From Methylobacterium currus (GTDB taxonomy: Bacteria > Pseudomonadota > Alphaproteobacteria > Rhizobiales > Beijerinckiaceae), in contig NZ_CP028843.1 in assembly GCF_003058325.1 (NCBI RefSeq), positions 2,266,001 through 2,330,000 on the forward strand: DNA of 64,000 bases, given 5' to 3'. The notes below the pieces were generated by a model. It did not search any database. It saw only the letters and a program-made list of their open reading frames with translations, and was not told the DNA's origin. The stretch's first letter is position 1; the number at the start of each line of letters is the position of its first letter. Shown here in pieces: positions 8,163 to 17,386 of this stretch. The translations under genes and the position numbers were made by a program.

Positions 8163-10049
8163 ATGGACCCATCCTTCCTCGTCCTCCAGGCCTTGTCGGG
8201 ATTGGCCAGCGCCTCGTCGCTGTTCGTGATCGCCTCCGGGCTGACGATCGTGTTCGGCGTCACCCGGATCGTGAACTTCGCCCACGGCTCGTTCTACATG
8301 CTGGGGGCCTATCTCGCGGTCACGATCGTGCCGCGGCTCCTCGACCTGTCCTACTCGCCCGCCACCTTCTTCCTCGGCGTGCTGCTCTCCGCTCTCCTCG
8401 TCGGGCTGATCGGCGTCGCGGTCGAGGTACTGCTCCTGCGCCGCATTTACCGGGTGCCGGAGCTGTTCCAGCTGCTCGCCACCTTCGGCGTGGTGCTGAT
8501 CGTCGAGGACCTGGTGCTCAAGATCTGGGGCCCGGTCGACATCGCCGGCCCCCGCGCGCCGTCCCTGCGCCACGGCGTCGAGATCCTAGGGCAGCGCTTC
8601 CCGGCCTACGAGCTGGTGCTGATCGCGGTCGGTCCCCTGGTGCTGGGCCTGCTCTGGCTCCTCATGCACCGCACCCGCTTCGGCGTGCTGATCCGGGCCG
8701 CCACCCAGGACCGCGAGATGGTGGGCGCGCTCGGCGTCAACCAGGCCCGGCTCTTCACCCTGACGCTGTTCCTCGGCGCCAGCCTCGCGGGGTTGGGCGG
8801 CGCCCTCCAGATCCCGCGCATCCCCGCCAACGCCCATATGGACCTCTCGGTCATCACCGACGCCTTCGTGGTCACGGTGATCGGCGGCATGGGCTCGGTG
8901 CCGGGGGCCTTTGTGGCGGCGCTCCTGATCGGCCAGCTCCAGGCCTTCGGCATCCTGATTGTCCCGAAGGTGACCCTGGTCCTGGTCTTCGCCCTGATGG
9001 CTTTGGTGCTGGTGATCAAGCCCTGGGGCCTGTTCGGGCGGCCCGAGGCGGCGTCGGGCCGGGTGATGCCGCCGGAGGGCATCCCGTCCCTGCGCCGCTT
9101 CCGCCCGGCGGAGACCGCGCTGGCCGGCCTCGCAATCGTCGCCCTGCTGGCGGTGCCGCTCGTCGGCGACGCCTACAAGGTCAAGGTCGCGACCGAGATC
9201 CTGATCTTCGCGCTCGCCGCCTTCTCGCTGCAATTCCTGGTCGGGGTCGGCGGGCTCGTCTCGTTCGGGCACGCGGCGTATTTCGGCCTCGGCGCCTACG
9301 CGGCCGGGCTCCTCGTCACCGGCCCGTTCAAGGCGCCGATGGAGCTGGCGCTCGTCGCCGCGCCACTTGCCGCGGCCGCGGGTGCCGCCCTGTTCGGCTA
9401 TTTCATCGTGCGGCTGTCGGGCATCTACCTTGCCATGCTGACGCTCGCCTTCGGCCAGATCGTCTACGCGATCTGCTTCCAGTGGGTCGAGGTGACGGGG
9501 GGCGACAACGGTGTCGTCGGGGTCTGGCCCTCGTCCTGGGCCTCGGGGCGGAACACCTACTTCTACCTTGTCGCCGTCCTGTCGCTCTCGGCCATCGTGC
9601 TGTTGCGCCGGGTGATCTACGCGCCCTTCGGCTACTCGTTGCGGGCGGCGCGCGACTCGGCCACCCGCGCCGAGGCGATCGGCCTCGATGTCCGCACCCA
9701 TCGCTGGCTCGGCTTCATCCTGGCCGGCGCCGCGGCCGGGCTCGCCGGCGGGCTCTACGCCTTCATGAAGGGATCGATCGACCCGACGCTGACCGGCATC
9801 CCGCTCTCGATCGACTTCCTGGTGATGGTGCTGGTCGGCGGCATCCAGACCGTGATGGGCCCGATCGTCGGCGCCGCCTTCTTCCATGCGCTGAAGGACG
9901 CGGTGATGCCGCTGACCGAGTTCTGGCGCCTGCTGCTCGGCCTCGCCATCATCGCCACGGTGCTGGCCTTCCCGCGGGGGCTCGCCGGCGCCGCCGAAGC
10001 CCTGCGCGGCCGCAAGGCCGCTCAGACGCCGGTGGAGGCCTCGGCATGA
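8163..10049 (+). CDS. Fused LivH-LivM-type ABC permease
   Basis: The 628-residue membrane protein joins both permease subunits of a branched-chain amino-acid-type importer. Residues ~1-295 are LivH-like (GLTIVFGVTRIVNFAHGSFY, later VTVIGGMGSVPGAF). Residues ~310-628 are LivM-like (LVGVGGLVSFGHAAYFGLGA, later MVLVGGIQTVMGPIVGAAFF). About 8-9 hydrophobic segments lie in each half. The linker around 293-310 is short and hydrophilic. Fusion fixes the heterodimer; it is seen in some alphaproteobacteria but most family members are separate proteins. The start is 24 bases after the binding-protein stop with GGAGCGGAGC as ribosome site. It ends in an ATGA overlap with the ATPase gene. Confidence 0.92.
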   Translation: MDPSFLVLQALSGLASASSLFVIASGLTIVFGVTRIVNFAHGSFYMLGAYLAVTIVPRLLDLSYSPATFFLGVLLSALLVGLIGVAVEVLLLRRIYRVPELFQLLATFGVVLIVEDLVLKIWGPVDIAGPRAPSLRHGVEILGQRFPAYELVLIAVGPLVLGLLWLLMHRTRFGVLIRAATQDREMVGALGVNQARLFTLTLFLGASLAGLGGALQIPRIPANAHMDLSVITDAFVVTVIGGMGSVPGAFVAALLIGQLQAFGILIVPKVTLVLVFALMALVLVIKPWGLFGRPEAASGRVMPPEGIPSLRRFRPAETALAGLAIVALLAVPLVGDAYKVKVATEILIFALAAFSLQFLVGVGGLVSFGHAAYFGLGAYAAGLLVTGPFKAPMELALVAAPLAAAAGAALFGYFIVRLSGIYLAMLTLAFGQIVYAICFQWVEVTGGDNGVVGVWPSSWASGRNTYFYLVAVLSLSAIVLLRRVIYAPFGYSLRAARDSATRAEAIGLDVRTHRWLGFILAGAAAGLAGGLYAFMKGSIDPTLTGIPLSIDFLVMVLVGGIQTVMGPIVGAAFFHALKDAVMPLTEFWRLLLGLAIIATVLAFPRGLAGAAEALRGRKAAQTPVEASA

Positions 10050-10828
10050 CCCTGCTCGTCGTCGAGAGCCTGACCAAGCGCTTCGGCGGCGTCGCCGCCG
10101 CCAAGGGCGTGTCCTTCACGCTCGGCGCCGGCGAGATGCTGGCGATCATCGGGCCGAACGGAGCCGGCAAGTCCACCACCTTCAACATGGTGGGCGGGCA
10201 GCTCCGCCCCGATGCCGGCACCATCATGCTCGACGGCCGCTCGATCGCCGGCCTGCCGGCCAGGTCGATCTGGAAGGCGGGGGTCGGGCGCACCTTCCAG
10301 GTCGCCCAGACCTTCGTGTCGATGACGGTCGCCGAGAACATCCAGATGGCGCTGCTCTCGCATCACGGCCGCTCGCGCGGCCTGTTCCGGGAGGCCCGCG
10401 CCCTCTACCGCGACGAGGCTTTGTCGCTCCTGGCCGGGGTCGGAATGCGGGCGGATGCCGACCGGCCGGTCTCTGAGCTCGCCTATGGCGACGTGAAGCG
10501 GGTCGAGCTGGCCGTGGCCCTCGCCTCGCGCCCGAAGCTCCTCCTGATGGACGAGCCCACCGCCGGCATGGCCCCGCGGGAACGCTCCGGGCTGATGGCG
10601 CTGACCGCCGAGGTGGCGCGGACTCGTCGCATCGGGGTCCTCTACACCGAGCACGACATGGAGGCGGTCTTCGCCCATGCCGACCGGGTGCTGGTGCTGG
10701 TGCGCGGCGAGATCATCGCCGCCGGCACGCCGGAGGAGATCCGGGCCAATCCGCGGGTGAAGCAGGTCTATCTCGGCGAGGCCGGCACCGAGGCGGCGAT
10801 GCGCGCGCGCCGGAAGGCGGTGGCATGA
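10046..10828 (+). CDS. livG: ABC importer ATPase, LivG type
   Basis: This 260-residue ATP-binding subunit has Walker A GPNGAGKST, a Q-loop region GRTFQVAQTF and Walker B LLLMDEPTAGM. The signature segment reads LAYGDVKRVELAVAL instead of the usual LSGGQ/LSYGQ motif, a LivG-like variant. Its partner is the LivF-like protein just downstream, and both power the fused permease. Start and stop overlap the neighbouring genes by four bases each, so the importer is one transcript. The gene symbol names the family position; the transported compound is probably not leucine given the operon that follows. Confidence 0.9.
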   Translation: MTLLVVESLTKRFGGVAAAKGVSFTLGAGEMLAIIGPNGAGKSTTFNMVGGQLRPDAGTIMLDGRSIAGLPARSIWKAGVGRTFQVAQTFVSMTVAENIQMALLSHHGRSRGLFREARALYRDEALSLLAGVGMRADADRPVSELAYGDVKRVELAVALASRPKLLLMDEPTAGMAPRERSGLMALTAEVARTRRIGVLYTEHDMEAVFAHADRVLVLVRGEIIAAGTPEEIRANPRVKQVYLGEAGTEAAMRARRKAVA

Positions 10829-11535
10829 ACGCTCTTCTCGACGTCTCCGGACTGACGGCTTCCTACGGCCGGGCGCAGGTTCTGTTCGGCGTCACCCTCC
10901 GGTTGCGGCCGGGCGAGGTCGTGGCCCTGATGGGCCGCAACGGCGCCGGCAAGTCGACGACGCTGAAGGCCATCATGGGCGTTCTGCCGCCGACCGGCGG
11001 CACGGTGTGGTTCGAGGGCCAGGCGGTCACCGGCTGGGAGCCCTTTCGCGTGGCCCGCCGCGGCCTCGGCTACGTGCCGGAGGAGCGGCGCATCTTCACC
11101 GACCTCACGGTCATGGAGAACCTGGAGGTCGGCCGGAAGGTGCCGGCCGACGGGCGCGCCGCCTGGACGCCGGAAAAACTCTTCTCGATCTTCCCGAACC
11201 TCGCCGAGATGCGCGGCCGCCGCGCCGCCGCGATGTCGGGCGGCGAGCAGCAGATGCTCACCATCGCCCGCACCCTGATGGGCAATCCCCACGCGGTGCT
11301 GCTCGACGAGCCCTCCGAGGGGCTGGCCCCGGTCATCGTCGAGCAGATGGCCGACGCGGTGCTCAGGATGAAGCGCGAGGGCATCGCGGTTCTGCTCTCC
11401 GAGCAGAACTTGAGCTTCGCCGGCGCGGTCTCGGACCGGGCCTACGTGATCGAGAAGGGCGCGATCCACTTCGAGGGCACGATGGTGGCGCTCGAGGCGG
11501 ACGAGGCGGTGCGGGAGGCATACCTGACGGTGTGA
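10825..11535 (+). CDS. livF: ABC importer ATPase, LivF type
   Basis: This 236-residue ATP-binding subunit has the normal LivF length. Walker A is GRNGAGKST, the LivF-typical GLGYVPEERRIFTDLTV follows, the ABC signature is MSGGEQQMLTIART, and Walker B is VLLDEPSEGLAP with an adjacent LSEQN switch. It overlaps the LivG-like gene by four bases and is the last gene of the importer unit; a GC-rich inverted repeat follows the stop. Confidence 0.92.
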   Translation: MNALLDVSGLTASYGRAQVLFGVTLRLRPGEVVALMGRNGAGKSTTLKAIMGVLPPTGGTVWFEGQAVTGWEPFRVARRGLGYVPEERRIFTDLTVMENLEVGRKVPADGRAAWTPEKLFSIFPNLAEMRGRRAAAMSGGEQQMLTIARTLMGNPHAVLLDEPSEGLAPVIVEQMADAVLRMKREGIAVLLSEQNLSFAGAVSDRAYVIEKGAIHFEGTMVALEADEAVREAYLTV

Positions 11536-11559
11536 GGGCGCAAGCCTTCATCCCACTCA

Positions 11560-11610
11560 CCCCTTTCCCGGACGACTGAAGCGAGAGCGGAAGGAGATCC
11601 GGGAAAGGGG
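11560..11610. terminator. Inverted repeat after importer genes, possible terminator
   Basis: Twelve-base perfect arms CCCCTTTCCCGG (11560-11571) and CCGGGAAAGGGG (11599-11610) flank a 27-base loop, 24 bases after the livF stop. No T-run follows, so this may be a transcript-end stabilising hairpin or a dispersed intergenic repeat instead of an intrinsic terminator. Confidence 0.4.
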
Positions 11611-11652
11611 GGAGCCAAGACAAGCCGACCATGGGACCCTGGCCCCATCCAA

Positions 11653-11670
11653 CTGTTCGTAGGCGAATGA
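11653..11670. promoter_or_regulatory. Probable MarR-type operator of the hydantoinase operon
   Basis: CTGTTCGT-AG-GCGAATGA is an imperfect palindrome only 12 bases before the GTG start at 11683. It matches the perfect palindrome upstream of the importer at 14 of 18 positions, including the central GTTCGTAG. Overlap with the likely promoter or ribosome site region suggests repression. Confidence 0.45.
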
Positions 11671-11682
11671 TCGAGGTGTGAC

Positions 11683-13719
11683 GTGAGACGCGTGGCAGGC
11701 ATCGATGTCGGCGGCACCTTCACCGACCTTCTCCTGACGGAGGCGGATTCGTCAGGCGTGCGCGTGCGCCTCGCCAAGGTGCCGACCACGATCCGCAACC
11801 AGGCCGAGGGCGTGCTGGCGGCGATTGCCGCCGCCGAGGTGGCGCCGGCCGACCTCGATCTCGTCATCCACGGCACCACCGCCACCACCAACGCGGTGCT
11901 GGAGCGCAAGACCGCCAAGGTCGGCCTCATCACCACGCAAGGGTTTCGCGACATCCTCGAACTCGGGCGCCGCACGAGACCGAAGCCCTACGGCCTGTTC
12001 GGCACCTTCGAGCCGCTGATCCCGCGCGAATGGCGCCGCGAGGTGCCGGAGCGCGTCATGGCCGACGGCGCGGTGCGCACGCCCCTCGACGAAGCGGCGG
12101 TGGCCGAGGCGGTGCGCGCCCTGCTGGAGGAGGGCTGTGAGGCCCTGGTGATCCACTTCCTCCACGCCTACGCCAACCCGGAGCACGAGCTGCGCGCCGG
12201 CGCCATCGCCCGAGAGATCTGGCCCAATCCTTACGTCACCCTCGGCCACGCCCTTCTGTCCGAGTTCCGCGAGTACGAGCGCGGCACCACCGCCTCGGTC
12301 AACGCAGCCGTGCAGCCGATCCTCGACCGCTATGTCCGCCGCCTTCAGGACGATCTGCGCGCCAAAGGCTTCTCCCGCGACCTGTTGGTGATGAACGGCA
12401 ATGGCGGCACCGTGCCAGCCGGGCTCGTCGTCGAGGCGGCGGCGAAGACCGTGATGTCGGGTCCGGCCTCCGGGGTGATGGCGGCGGCCGCCACCCTCGC
12501 CCAGGCGGGGCTCAAGAACGCCATCACCTACGACATGGGCGGCACCTCGACCGACGTGGCGCTGATCGCCGGCGGCGTGCCGGAGGTCTCGGCGGAGCTG
12601 ACCATCGATTACGGTCTGCCGATCCACCTGCCGATGGTCGACGTCCACACGGTCGGTGCCGGCGGCGGCTCGATCGCTCACGTGAACCGCGCCGGGATGC
12701 TCCAGGTCGGGCCCGAGAGCGCCGGCTCCGAGCCGGGCCCGATCGGCTACGGCCGCGGCGGCACGCGCCCGACCATCACCGACGCCAACCTGGTGCTCGG
12801 CCGCCTCGATCCGGCCCGGCTCACCGCCGTGCGGGCGGGCGTCTCCCTCGACGCGATCCGGGAGGCCTTCGCCCGCGACCTCGCTGGGCCGCTCGGCATG
12901 AGCGTCGAGGAGGCCGCCGAGGCGGTGATCCGCCTCGGCACCATCCACATGACCGGCGCCATCCGCATGGTGTCGCTGTCGCGCGGCTACGATCCGCGCG
13001 ACTTCGTGCTCTTCGCCTTCGGCGGCGCCGGCCCGCTCCACGCCGTGGCGCTCGCCCGTGAGCTCGGCATCCCGGAGGTGCTGGTCCCCGCCAGACCGGG
13101 CCTCACCAACGCGCTCGGCTGCCTCGTCGCCGATCTGCGTCAGGACCGGGTGCGCACCCTCAACCGCCCCCTCGACGGGCTCGACATGGCGGATCTCCGC
13201 GCCGTCCTGGAGGAGCAGGCGGCGGAGGCGCTGGCGATGGTGGCGGAGGAGCAGGCCGAGATCGAGGAGACCACGGTCACCTACGGGGCCGACATGCAGT
13301 TCCGCGGCCAGACCCACCTGATCCGCGTCGCCCTGCCCTCCCCCGACATCGACCGCGCGACGCTGCAGGATCTGTTCGAGGCGGCGTATTTCCGCCGCTT
13401 CCAGGTCCGGTTGCCGGAGATCCGGGCGGTTCTAGTCAACCTCGTCACCTCGGTGATCGGGCGGCGAAAGCCCTTCCCCCTCGCGGCGCTGATCGACGAG
13501 GCGGGCCGCAGCGACCTCGCGGGCGCCCGCCTCGGGACGCGCCCAGTCTATGCCGGCGGCGCCTGGCACGAGGCCGCGATCTACGCCCGCGAGGCGCTGC
13601 CGCTCGGCGCCGAGATTGTCGGTCCGGCCGTCATCCAGCAGATCGACGCCACCACGGTGATCGAGCCCGGCGCCGTGGCGCGGGTCGACGCCATCGGCAA
13701 CCTGAGGATCCGTGCATGA
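11683..13719 (+). CDS. hyuA: Hydantoinase/oxoprolinase subunit A (HyuA family)
   Basis: The 678-residue ATP-dependent cyclic-amide hydrolase subunit starts at GTG 11683 behind an AGGTGTG ribosome site. The actin-like ATPase fold shows in GIDVGGTFTDLLL near the start, HGTTATTNAVLERK at ~62-75, TYDMGGTSTDVALI at ~285 and FAFGGAGPLHAVALARELG at ~447. With subunit B, family members open five- or six-membered cyclic amides (5-oxoproline, N-methylhydantoin) or carboxylate ketones using ATP. It overlaps subunit B by ATGA. The substrate is not decided by sequence; neighbours suggest the ring has first been reduced. Confidence 0.9.
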   Translation: MRRVAGIDVGGTFTDLLLTEADSSGVRVRLAKVPTTIRNQAEGVLAAIAAAEVAPADLDLVIHGTTATTNAVLERKTAKVGLITTQGFRDILELGRRTRPKPYGLFGTFEPLIPREWRREVPERVMADGAVRTPLDEAAVAEAVRALLEEGCEALVIHFLHAYANPEHELRAGAIAREIWPNPYVTLGHALLSEFREYERGTTASVNAAVQPILDRYVRRLQDDLRAKGFSRDLLVMNGNGGTVPAGLVVEAAAKTVMSGPASGVMAAAATLAQAGLKNAITYDMGGTSTDVALIAGGVPEVSAELTIDYGLPIHLPMVDVHTVGAGGGSIAHVNRAGMLQVGPESAGSEPGPIGYGRGGTRPTITDANLVLGRLDPARLTAVRAGVSLDAIREAFARDLAGPLGMSVEEAAEAVIRLGTIHMTGAIRMVSLSRGYDPRDFVLFAFGGAGPLHAVALARELGIPEVLVPARPGLTNALGCLVADLRQDRVRTLNRPLDGLDMADLRAVLEEQAAEALAMVAEEQAEIEETTVTYGADMQFRGQTHLIRVALPSPDIDRATLQDLFEAAYFRRFQVRLPEIRAVLVNLVTSVIGRRKPFPLAALIDEAGRSDLAGARLGTRPVYAGGAWHEAAIYAREALPLGAEIVGPAVIQQIDATTVIEPGAVARVDAIGNLRIRA

Positions 13720-15404
13720 GCCAGCTCGACGCCCTCACCCTGGCGGTGATCCAGGCCGGCTTGCAGCAGGTCTGCAACGAGATGGACATCGCCTTCTCGC
13801 GCTCGGCCTTCTCGCCGGTCATCGCCGAGGCCGACGATCGCTCAGACGGGATCTACGACCGCGACACCGGCGCGCTGATCTCGCAAGGCGAGTACGGCCT
13901 GCCGGTCTTCGTCGGCACGATGCAGTACTCGACGGGCGAGCTGATCCGCCTGATCCGCGAGGGCCGGGTCGGGGCACCTGAGCCCGGCGACATCTACATC
14001 GTCAACGATCCGTATCTCGGCGGCACGCACCTGATGGACGTGCGATTCGTGAAGCCCGTCTTCGTCGAGGATCAGCTCTTCTGCTGGCTGCAGAATACCG
14101 GCCACTGGCCCGATATCGGCGGCATGGTGCCGGGCGGCTTCTCGGCCCATGCGACGGAAGTCGAGCAGGAGGGACTGCGCCTGCCGCCGGTCAAGCTGTT
14201 CAAGCGCGGCACGATGGACCAAGAAATCTTTTCCATCATCGCCTCGAACATCCGCGTCGCCGACCAGCGCATCGGCGACATCAAGGCGCAAGCCGCCGCC
14301 CTGATGGTCGGCGAGAGCCGGCTGACCGACCTTCTCGGAAAGTATGGCCGCGACACCCTGGACGGCGCGATCAAGGAGATCCGTGCCCGCTCGGCCGAGC
14401 GGATGCGGGCCGAGATCCGCCAGATCCCGGACGGCACCTATACCTCCGAGGCCTTCGTCGATTCCGATGGCGTGGTGAACGAGCCGTTGCGCATCGCCCT
14501 GACGATGACCAAGGCCGGGGACGGCCTGACCTTCGACTTCTCGGGCTCGTCCCCGCCCTGCCGCGGCCCGATGAACTCGGTGGTGGCGACGACCTATTCG
14601 TCGGTCTACCTCGCGGTGAAGCACGTCTTCCCGGACGTGCCGATCAATGCCGGCACCTTCGAGCCGCTGACGATCCACCGGCCCGAGGGCACCTTCCTGG
14701 ATGCGCGGTATCCGCGGCCGGTCTCGGGCTGCGCCGCGGAGGTGAGCCAGCGCATCGCCGAGGCCGTGTTCCTGGCCCTCGTCCAGGCGATCCCCGAGAA
14801 GGTGACGGCCGCACCCGCCGGCACCTCGGGTAACTTCGCGCTCGGCGGCTTCGATCCGGCGAAGAACGCGCCTTACGTCATGTACCAGATCACCGGCGGC
14901 GGCTATGGCGGCAACGCCGCCCATGACGGGCTCTCCAACGGCTGCTCGACCATCGGCATCTCGAAGACCGCGCCGGTCGAGGTGATGGAGCAATACTACC
15001 CCGTCCTGTTCCGCCGCTTCGCGCTCCGCGAGGGCTCGGGCGGCGCCGGCGCCCATCGCGGGGGTTTCGGCGTCCATTACGAGGTCGAGTTGCTGCGCGG
15101 CGAGGCCCGGGCCTCCTTCGTGATGGATCACGGCCGGTTCGGGCCGCCGGGGGTTCTGGGCGGCGGCGACGGGGCGCCGAACGTGGTGCGGATCCATCGC
15201 GGGGGCGAGACGATCACGCCGCTCCATCTCTCGAAGGACCAGAACATCGCCATCCAGGCCGGCGACCGGGTCGAGGTGATGACCCCGGGCGGCGGCGGCT
15301 ACGGCGCGCCGTCCGCGCGCGACCCCGCCCTGGTCGAACGCGACCTGCGCCGGGGCTATTACCGGGCCGACGAGGCCGATACCGCGTGGGGGAGCCCGTC
15401 ATGA
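13716..15404 (+). CDS. hyuB: Hydantoinase/oxoprolinase subunit B (HyuB family)
   Basis: The 562-residue partner of subunit A has the standard family length. Typical segments are FSPVIAEADDRSDGIYDRDT, then PGDIYIVNDPYLGGTHLMDV at ~90, QNTGHWPDIGGMVPGGFS at ~127, and the glycine-rich end VMTPGGGGYGAPSARDP. The start lies in the ATGA overlap with subunit A, and the stop overlaps the next gene in the same way, so stoichiometric translation is likely. It contributes the metal- and substrate-binding half of the amidohydrolase complex in this family. Confidence 0.9.
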   Translation: MSQLDALTLAVIQAGLQQVCNEMDIAFSRSAFSPVIAEADDRSDGIYDRDTGALISQGEYGLPVFVGTMQYSTGELIRLIREGRVGAPEPGDIYIVNDPYLGGTHLMDVRFVKPVFVEDQLFCWLQNTGHWPDIGGMVPGGFSAHATEVEQEGLRLPPVKLFKRGTMDQEIFSIIASNIRVADQRIGDIKAQAAALMVGESRLTDLLGKYGRDTLDGAIKEIRARSAERMRAEIRQIPDGTYTSEAFVDSDGVVNEPLRIALTMTKAGDGLTFDFSGSSPPCRGPMNSVVATTYSSVYLAVKHVFPDVPINAGTFEPLTIHRPEGTFLDARYPRPVSGCAAEVSQRIAEAVFLALVQAIPEKVTAAPAGTSGNFALGGFDPAKNAPYVMYQITGGGYGGNAAHDGLSNGCSTIGISKTAPVEVMEQYYPVLFRRFALREGSGGAGAHRGGFGVHYEVELLRGEARASFVMDHGRFGPPGVLGGGDGAPNVVRIHRGGETITPLHLSKDQNIAIQAGDRVEVMTPGGGGYGAPSARDPALVERDLRRGYYRADEADTAWGSPS

Positions 15405-16915
15405 GCGCCGACAGCCTCTCCACGGAAGCCAGATCCAAAAAATTCGGGGCGGCGGAGGCCGACGGCATCGTGCGCTGCGATGCCTGCCCGGTCCTGTGCC
15501 GGATCCGGCCCGGCCGTTCCGGCGCCTGCTCGCGCTACGCCAACGACAACGGGCACCTGGTCCGCACCGATCCGGTGGTGCTGCTGCACGACGCGGCGGA
15601 GGCAGGCCAGGCGCTGGTCCCGTTCGGGGCGGCGGAATGGGACGGGCGGGTGCTCGATCCCTCGCGCACCTTCGTCACCGGCATCGGCGCCGGCACCACC
15701 TATCCGGACTACAAGCCCGCCCCCTTCATCGTGGCGAGCGAGCACCAGGGCGTCGAGACCGTCACGGTCGTGACCGAGGGCATCTTCAGCTATTGCGGCG
15801 TGAAGGTGAAGATCGACACCGACCGCCATCTCGGCCCCGAGCGCGCCGCCGTGCGGGTCAACGGTGAGGAGGTCGGTCACGTCACCACCGCCGAGTACGG
15901 CTCGCAGATGCTCTCGGTCGGCGGCGTGCGCCACCTCACCGGCGGCTCGAAGAAGGAGGGCACCGTCACCTGCGACGCGCTGCTGCGCCTCTGCTCGGGC
16001 GACGCCGTCACGATGACGATCGACGGCGGCCACGAGGTCGTGGTCCAGGCCGGCCACGCTCCGATCGTCGACGGCACGCCTGAGCAGCGGATGCGCGTCG
16101 GCTGCGGCTCGGCGACGGTCGGCATCTTCGCCCGGCAATGGCTCGGCCACGCCGACGAGGTGATCGTCGTCGACGACCACATCACAGGGGTTCTCACCGA
16201 GCACCAGGCCGGCCGCGTCCTCGGGATGCGCCCGGCCGGGATCCGGGTGAAGGGGCGGCGCTCGACGCCGGGGCGCTACTTCCAGGTCGCCAATCCGGGG
16301 GTCGGCTGGGGCGGCACCGACATCGCCGACCCGCTCTCGATCATCCAGGGGATCGACCCCGCCACCGCCTGGCCGGGCCTGCGCCTCCTCATGACCTCGA
16401 CCACCGGGGAGCACGCCCTCTGGGTCGTTCTCGACGAGACTCTGACGCCCGTGCCGGCCGAGATGCCGGCGCCGGTGCGCGGGGTGGTCGACCGGATCGG
16501 CGAGAATTGCGAGCCCTCGCTCTGCACGGTCCTGTTCATGGCCGGCGCCGGCGGTTCCTTGCGGGCCGGGGTCACCGAGAACCCGGTGCTGCTCACCCGC
16601 TCGGTCGCCGCCGGCGAGACGAAGGTGACGATGGGCGGCGCCCCGGTCACGGTCTGGCCCGGCGGCGGCATCACGGTGATGGCCGACGTGACGCGCCTGC
16701 CGAAGAACGCCTTCGGCTCGGTGCCGACTCCCGCGATCGTGGCGCCGATCGAGTTCACCCTGCCGCGGGACCTCTATGCGCGCCTCGGCGGCCATGACGG
16801 CGACGTCGTCGCGATGACGGATGTCCTGCGCGAGGTCGGGCCCGCCGCCCGGATCGATCCGTGGAATCCCGGCCAACCCTGGCCGGCGGGAGAGGTGGCG
16901 GGAGGGCCGGCATGA
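15401..16915 (+). CDS. 6-hydroxynicotinate reductase-like Fe-S protein
   Basis: This 504-residue protein resembles the ferredoxin-dependent 6-hydroxynicotinate reductase of Eubacterium barkeri, which reduces the pyridine ring to a tetrahydro-oxo form. A cysteine cluster at the N-terminus (Cys26, Cys29, Cys33 and Cys43 in RCDACPVLCRIRPGRSGACS) probably binds an Fe-S centre. Other marked segments are GIGAGTTYPDYKPAPF and TEGIFSYCGVKVKIDTDRHL. The start is the ATG of the ATGA overlap with hyuB; an earlier in-frame ATG inside hyuB is rejected. No nicotinate dehydrogenase lies nearby, so the true substrate may be another N-heterocycle. The family call comes from remembered motifs, not a search. 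Confidence 0.65.
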   Translation: MSADSLSTEARSKKFGAAEADGIVRCDACPVLCRIRPGRSGACSRYANDNGHLVRTDPVVLLHDAAEAGQALVPFGAAEWDGRVLDPSRTFVTGIGAGTTYPDYKPAPFIVASEHQGVETVTVVTEGIFSYCGVKVKIDTDRHLGPERAAVRVNGEEVGHVTTAEYGSQMLSVGGVRHLTGGSKKEGTVTCDALLRLCSGDAVTMTIDGGHEVVVQAGHAPIVDGTPEQRMRVGCGSATVGIFARQWLGHADEVIVVDDHITGVLTEHQAGRVLGMRPAGIRVKGRRSTPGRYFQVANPGVGWGGTDIADPLSIIQGIDPATAWPGLRLLMTSTTGEHALWVVLDETLTPVPAEMPAPVRGVVDRIGENCEPSLCTVLFMAGAGGSLRAGVTENPVLLTRSVAAGETKVTMGGAPVTVWPGGGITVMADVTRLPKNAFGSVPTPAIVAPIEFTLPRDLYARLGGHDGDVVAMTDVLREVGPAARIDPWNPGQPWPAGEVAGGPA

Positions 16916-17382
16916 ACGCCCCGCACCGGCACGAGGCACCGTCCCTCGAGATCGACGCCGAGGCGGTCAGCGCCTACCGGGTCGAGGAGCAGATCGGCTA
17001 CCTGATCCGGCGGGCGCACCAGCGCGCCTCCGCGATCTTCGAGACGGTGATGCGGGATTTTTCCGTGACGCCGGTGCAGTTCGCCGTGATGACGAAGCTG
17101 CACGACCTCGGGCCGACCTCGCAGAACCAGGTCGGACGACTCGTCGGGGTCGATCCGGCGACGATGTTCGGCGTGGCCCGCCGGCTGACCGCCCGCGGCC
17201 TGGTGCGGCCGACAGCGGACGAGTCCGATGCCCGCCTGGTGCTGCTGGCGCTCACCGCGGAGGGAACCCGGGTGACCGAGGCGATGAAGAGCCGCGGCGC
17301 CGAGGTGACGGCCCGCACCCTCGATCCTCTCTCCCCCGAGGAGGCGGCCACGCTCGTCCGCCTCATCGCCCGGCTCGGCTGA
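16912..17382 (+). CDS. MarR-family transcriptional regulator
   Basis: The 156-residue MarR regulator lies inside the catabolic operon. The winged helix spans ~70-130: TSQNQVGRLVGVDPATMFGV gives the turn and recognition helix, and DESDARLVLLALTAEG the wing with the conserved D-x-R. The N-terminal helix VEEQIGYLIRRAHQRASAIF is the usual dimer region. The ATG at 16912 sits in an ATGA overlap with the reductase-like gene. It probably represses this operon and the importer through the related palindromes at 6820 and 11653, with a pathway ligand as inducer; that is inference from position and site similarity. Confidence 0.88.
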   Translation: MNAPHRHEAPSLEIDAEAVSAYRVEEQIGYLIRRAHQRASAIFETVMRDFSVTPVQFAVMTKLHDLGPTSQNQVGRLVGVDPATMFGVARRLTARGLVRPTADESDARLVLLALTAEGTRVTEAMKSRGAEVTARTLDPLSPEEAATLVRLIARLG

Positions 17383-17386
17383 GGCG

